A stretch of 64,000 nucleotides of DNA, taken from positions 86,475-150,474 of the forward strand of contig NZ_BMDW01000008.1 in assembly GCF_014636175.1 (NCBI RefSeq), read 5' to 3'. The notes under the pieces were generated by a model. The model was not told where the DNA came from and made no database searches. It worked only from the letters and a program-made list of their open reading frames with translations. Positions 60,960 through 64,000 of the stretch are shown here, piece by piece. The position numbers and the translations under genes are program-made. Every line of letters begins with the position of its first letter. Positions within the stretch are counted from its first letter, which is position 1. This DNA comes from Sphingomonas psychrolutea (GTDB lineage: Bacteria; Pseudomonadota; Alphaproteobacteria; Sphingomonadales; Sphingomonadaceae).

Positions 60960-62183
60960 ATGCTGAAACGCGTTCCCGTGCGCGAGATCACACTCGGCAT
61001 GTACGTCCACGCAATCGACGGGCCATGGCTGGCGCAGCCATTCTGGCGCTCCCGCTTTTTGCTGACCAGCCTCGATCAGATCGCCATGCTGCGTCGCAGC
61101 AACGTCAAGGCCGTGATGATCGATCTCGATCGCTGTGTCGGATCGGCAAGGCCCGTCCATCCCGGGCGCGTGCGCCGAGTGCAGGTGCAAAACGACATCG
61201 TGCGACGCGAGGCCGATCTAACGGCAGCGAAGCACGTCACCGACGATGCCCGCGCCTTTATGAAAGCCGTTTTCGACGGCGCGAGCAATGGCGCGCGCCT
61301 TGAGACCGGCCCACTCGATGGGGTGGTCCGGTCGATCACGGATGCGCTCGAACGCAATCGTCCGATGCTGCTCGGGATGATGCGGCTGAAAACGCGCGAT
61401 AGCTATACCTATTTTCATTCGGTCGCGGTCGGCACGCTGATGATCAATTTCGCGCGCGAACTGGGTCTTGCGGCCGACGATGTACGGCTGATGGGGCTGG
61501 GCGGGCTATTCCACGATATCGGCAAGATCCGCATCGCCAAGGACGTTCTGAACAAACCGGGGCGGCTGACCCCGGCGGAGTGGGACGAAATGCGCCGACA
61601 CCCGGAAATCGGGCACGCCCTGCTGCAAGCAGGCGATGTTCCGTCGACTGCGCTCGACGTCTGCCTCCATCACCATGAGAAGGTCGATGGCAGCGGCTAT
61701 CCGTTCGGCCTTGTCGGCGACGACATCAGCCTGGCGGCGCGGATGGGGGCGATTTGCGACGTGTATGATGCCCTCACCTCGGAACGCGCGTATAAGGACG
61801 CCTCGTCGCCCGTCGCGGCCGTCGCCGCGATGGCCAGTTGGTCAGGGCATTTCGATCCGGCGCTGCTCTTCGTGTTCATGAAGAGCATCTGCGTCTTCCC
61901 GGTCGGCATGCTCATCCGGTTGCGCTCGGGACATCTTGCGATGATGCGCGATAATGGCCGTCGGACCAGTCGCGCGCGGCTCACGGTCTTTTACGACATT
62001 GCGGACCAGCGGCTGCTGCCGCCGTACGAAGTCTACCTCTCTGACATCGACACGAGCGCAACGATCCTCGATGTGCCGGATCCGCTTCACTACGGCTTAG
62101 CCAACTGGGCCGAAGTCAAGGAGCAGCTACTGGAGGGCCATGATCCATCGATCGGCAGCGGAGCGCGCCCGAAGCTGGGGTGA
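60960..62183 (+). CDS. HD-GYP domain protein, probable c-di-GMP phosphodiesterase
   Basis: A 407-residue protein. The N-terminal DUF3391-type domain starts KRVPVREITLGMYVHAIDGPW. The HD-GYP domain has FHDIGKIRIAKDVLNKPG (His-Asp at 185-186), HPEIGHALLQ, HHHEKVDGSGYP (GYP at 246-248) and ARMGAICDVYDALTSERAYK. Such enzymes degrade cyclic di-GMP. There is no membrane segment or sensor beyond the N-terminal domain. The start is ATG 60960; the open frame upstream is Arg/Gly-rich and looks non-coding. It is followed by a DEAD-box gene 233 nt later. Confidence 0.9.
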   Translation: MLKRVPVREITLGMYVHAIDGPWLAQPFWRSRFLLTSLDQIAMLRRSNVKAVMIDLDRCVGSARPVHPGRVRRVQVQNDIVRREADLTAAKHVTDDARAFMKAVFDGASNGARLETGPLDGVVRSITDALERNRPMLLGMMRLKTRDSYTYFHSVAVGTLMINFARELGLAADDVRLMGLGGLFHDIGKIRIAKDVLNKPGRLTPAEWDEMRRHPEIGHALLQAGDVPSTALDVCLHHHEKVDGSGYPFGLVGDDISLAARMGAICDVYDALTSERAYKDASSPVAAVAAMASWSGHFDPALLFVFMKSICVFPVGMLIRLRSGHLAMMRDNGRRTSRARLTVFYDIADQRLLPPYEVYLSDIDTSATILDVPDPLHYGLANWAEVKEQLLEGHDPSIGSGARPKLG

Positions 62184-62416
62184 GCGCCACAACCTCTCCC
62201 CGAGATCCGCGCCATCTTGACTTTTCTCCGTTCCCTGCGTAATGGCGCTCCATCGAGGCGTCATGCAGCGTGATCGGATGTGCCGCAAAGGCAGTCCAAG
62301 CTCCGCCTCGGTCGTTATCCAACGGACTTCCCTTTTCACGCGGGGTGTCATCCTCCCCCGCCATCCGTGCGCCCAAAAGGCGTGCGTCCATGGCACATGC
62401 AATGGACCGAACTACT

Positions 62417-63832
62417 ATGACTTTCGCACAACTCGGCCTGGCCGAGCCGCTCGTCCGCGCGCTCGAAGCCAAAGGCTATACCACCCCCACCCCGATCCAG
62501 AAGCAATCGATCCCGATCCTGCTCGAAGGCGGCGATCTGCTCGGCATCGCGCAGACTGGCACCGGCAAGACCGCAGCCTTCGTGCTCCCGTCGATCCAGC
62601 ATCTCGTCAATAACGAAAAGCGCGTGCTGCCGACGCATTGCCGCATGCTCGTGCTCGCCCCGACGCGCGAACTGGCCAGCCAGATCGCCGAGAGCGCGCG
62701 CGACTATGGTAAATTCTCCAAAATGTCGGTCGCAACCGTCTTCGGCGGCACCAGCATCAACAAGAACCGCCAGGACATGGCACGCGGCGTCGATATCCTC
62801 GTCGCCACGCCGGGCCGCTTGCTCGATCTGATCGAGCAACGCTTCGTCAGCCTTGCGATGCTCGAAATCCTCGTGCTCGACGAAGCCGATCAGATGCTCG
62901 ACCTCGGCTTCATCCACGCGCTGCGCAAGATCGTCCGGATGCTGCCCAAGCAGCGCCAGACGTTGTTCTTCTCGGCGACGATGCCCAATGCGATCCGCGA
63001 GCTGGCCAACCAGTTCCTCAACGATCCGCAGACCGTCAAGGTCGCGCCGGTCGCGACGACGGCCGAGCGCGTCGACCAGAAGGTCGTGTTCATCAACCAG
63101 GGTGAAAAGCAGGCGATGCTGACGATCCTACTGCGCGACGAAGCCGTCGAGCGTTCATTGGTCTTCACCCGTACCAAGCATGGTGCCGACCGCGTCGTGA
63201 AATTGCTCGCCGCCAACGGCATCGAATCGAACGCAATCCACGGCAATAAGAGCCAGCCGCAGCGCGAACGCGCGCTCGCCGAGTTCAAATCGGGCAAGGC
63301 CAAGGTGCTCGTCGCGACCGATATCGCCGCGCGCGGGATCGACGTGTCGGGCGTCAGCCATGTGTTCAACTTCGAACTGCCCAACGTGCCCGAGCAATAT
63401 GTCCACCGCATCGGCCGCACCGCGCGCGCCGGCGCATCGGGCATCGCGATCAGCTTCTGCGCCGATGACGAGCGGACGTATCTGCGCGACATCGAAAAGC
63501 TGACGCGCGTGAAGCCCGAAATGTTGCCGCTGCCCGAAGGCTTCATGGCCGAAGCCGCGCGGATCAAGGCGGCGCGTCCGGCCGGGTCCGACACGTTCGA
63601 ACGCCGCGACGAATCGGGCCGTCACCGCGCGCCGCCCAAGGCAACACACGCCGCGCGCCCGACCGGGGATCGTCCGGCTGGTGCCGGTCGTCCTGGTGGT
63701 CCAGGCCGTCCCGGTGGCCAAGGTCGCCCCGGCGGTCAAGGTCGGCCTGGCCAGGGCCGTCCTGGCGGCAATGGTGGTGGTCGTGGCGCGCAAGGCGGCG
63801 GCGGCGGTCGCCGTTCGCCTGCCGCAGGCTGA
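62417..63832 (+). CDS. DEAD-box RNA helicase, RhlE-like, with Gly/Arg/Pro-rich tail
   Basis: A 471-residue RNA helicase. Motifs: Q motif YTTPTPIQKQSIP, IAQTGTGKT (about 44-52), APTRELASQIAE, ATPGRLLDLIEQ, LDEADQMLDLGFIHAL, FFSATMP and HRIGRTARAG. The C-terminal 90 residues are low complexity (HRAPPKATHAARPTGDRPAG and RPGGQGRPGGQGRPGQGRPG), an RGG-like RNA-binding tail. The start is uncertain: ATG 62417 gives MTFAQLGL, but ATG 62390 with AAAAGG upstream is possible. The gap before it (62184-62389) contains a TTGACT sequence at 62217 with a weak -10. Confidence 0.9.
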   Translation: MTFAQLGLAEPLVRALEAKGYTTPTPIQKQSIPILLEGGDLLGIAQTGTGKTAAFVLPSIQHLVNNEKRVLPTHCRMLVLAPTRELASQIAESARDYGKFSKMSVATVFGGTSINKNRQDMARGVDILVATPGRLLDLIEQRFVSLAMLEILVLDEADQMLDLGFIHALRKIVRMLPKQRQTLFFSATMPNAIRELANQFLNDPQTVKVAPVATTAERVDQKVVFINQGEKQAMLTILLRDEAVERSLVFTRTKHGADRVVKLLAANGIESNAIHGNKSQPQRERALAEFKSGKAKVLVATDIAARGIDVSGVSHVFNFELPNVPEQYVHRIGRTARAGASGIAISFCADDERTYLRDIEKLTRVKPEMLPLPEGFMAEAARIKAARPAGSDTFERRDESGRHRAPPKATHAARPTGDRPAGAGRPGGPGRPGGQGRPGGQGRPGQGRPGGNGGGRGAQGGGGGRRSPAAG

Positions 63833-63842
63833 TTGCTGGCAT

Positions 63843-63879
63843 CCACCCCGGCGGCGAGTTAAACGCCAAACCGGGGTGG
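63843..63879. terminator. Hairpin downstream of the RhlE-like gene
   Basis: CCACCCCGG (63843-63851) pairs with CCGGGGTGG (63871-63879) across a 19-nt loop, beginning 10 nt after the stop. No T-run follows, so termination is an inference from position. Confidence 0.45.
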
Positions 63880-63902
63880 CCGGGCTGAACTCGCCTTGCT
63901 TA

Positions 63903-64000
63903 GAGGCTGTCTCGAAACGGCGGCGTAATGATAGTGGACGATCGAGCTCCGGTATGATTCCAGAGGGTTGCGACACCTGATCTGGAAGAACCGATGTGGA
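63903..64000 (+). mobile_element. Possible left end of an IS5-family insertion sequence (runs off the window)
   Basis: GAGGCTGTCTCGAAACGG at 63903 resembles the terminal inverted repeats of IS5-group elements (GAGnCTGTCTCnAAA, from memory) and is preceded by TTA (63900-63902), a usual 3-bp target. About 90 nt later an ATG (63994) begins M-W, which is how many IS5 transposases start. Only this edge is visible, so the call is tentative. Confidence 0.4.

Noticed and set aside
62217..62245. Promoter for the RhlE-like gene (TTGACT, 17-nt spacer, TAATGG)
   Set aside because: The -10 matches the consensus at only two of six positions; mentioned only in the gene entry.
1..64000. CRISPR arrays, rRNA genes or prophage modules
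   Set aside because: No regularly spaced direct repeats, rRNA-like sequence or phage structural genes were seen; the repeats present are palindromic and dispersed.

Overview
The window looks like a piece of a Sphingomonadaceae (alphaproteobacterial) chromosome, most likely Sphingomonas or a close relative. The reasons are the high-GC, densely packed genes with many ATGA/GTGA overlaps, the family content (plant-type glutamate-cysteine ligase, PmbA, imuA-imuB-dnaE2, valine-catabolism enzymes, a BciA-type bacteriochlorophyll reductase, tandem amidohydrolases) and, above all, many GC-rich palindromic elements of several families in intergenic gaps and inside genes. This assignment is an inference from gene families and repeats; no rRNA is present.

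Layout. 1-5.2 kb: end of telA with a small membrane-protein gene, then a minus-strand set pmbA > IMPase-family phosphatase > short secreted SurA-related protein, then ubiA. 5.7-9.3 kb: rsmE, gshA and an ICMT-like membrane methyltransferase. 9.4-13.7 kb: valine/isobutyryl-CoA degradation (acyl-CoA dehydrogenase, 3-hydroxyisobutyryl-CoA hydrolase, enoyl-CoA hydratase) with a divergent membrane-anchored AraC regulator. 13.8-15.6 kb: sterol desaturase-family hydroxylase and polysaccharide deacetylase. 15.7-18.9 kb: pyrimidine degradation rutB-rutC-rutD-rutA. 19.4-22.4 kb: tRNA-Gly(UCC) followed 17 nt later by the methionine-salvage operon mtnB-mtnD-mtnC-mtnA. 22.4-29.5 kb: two large membrane proteins flanking a minus-strand trio: ferritin-like protein, VioB-N-terminal-like protein and class I aminotransferase. 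29.6-31.8 kb: an isolated bciA gene and a ferredoxin/rubredoxin reductase. 31.9-37.5 kb: HAD dehalogenase, hisC, DEAD-box helicase, hicAB toxin-antitoxin, BaiN/HI0933 flavoprotein. 37.6-39.9 kb: two-component system. 40-48.1 kb: thiolase, rRNA pseudouridine synthase, hydrolase-OsmC fusion, EF-hand protein and the branched-chain 2-oxoacid dehydrogenase operon (E1alpha, E1beta, E2). 48.3-55.1 kb: SOS mutasome imuA-imuB-dnaE2 with an SOS box and an opposed PIN-toxin/antitoxin pair between imuB and dnaE2. 55.1-63.8 kb: fumarylacetoacetate hydrolase-family gene, acyl-CoA dehydrogenase, small lipoprotein, two amidohydrolases, an HD-GYP protein and a second DEAD-box helicase. The last ~100 bases look like the left end of an IS5-type insertion sequence.

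How the genes work together. The BCKDH operon makes acyl-CoAs from branched-chain amino acids, and the 9.4-12.6 kb enzymes continue the valine branch. The mtn operon recycles methylthioadenosine, and a nearby aminotransferase could do the last step. The rut genes open the uracil ring.

The most unusual content is (i) a two-gene, split version of the VioB/RebD/StaD imine-dimer synthase architecture placed next to an aminotransferase but without tryptophan oxidase or other violacein genes; (ii) palindromic elements sitting in frame inside bkdB, imuB and dnaE2 and forming the C-terminus of MtnC; and (iii) the toxin-antitoxin pair splitting the SOS mutasome operon.
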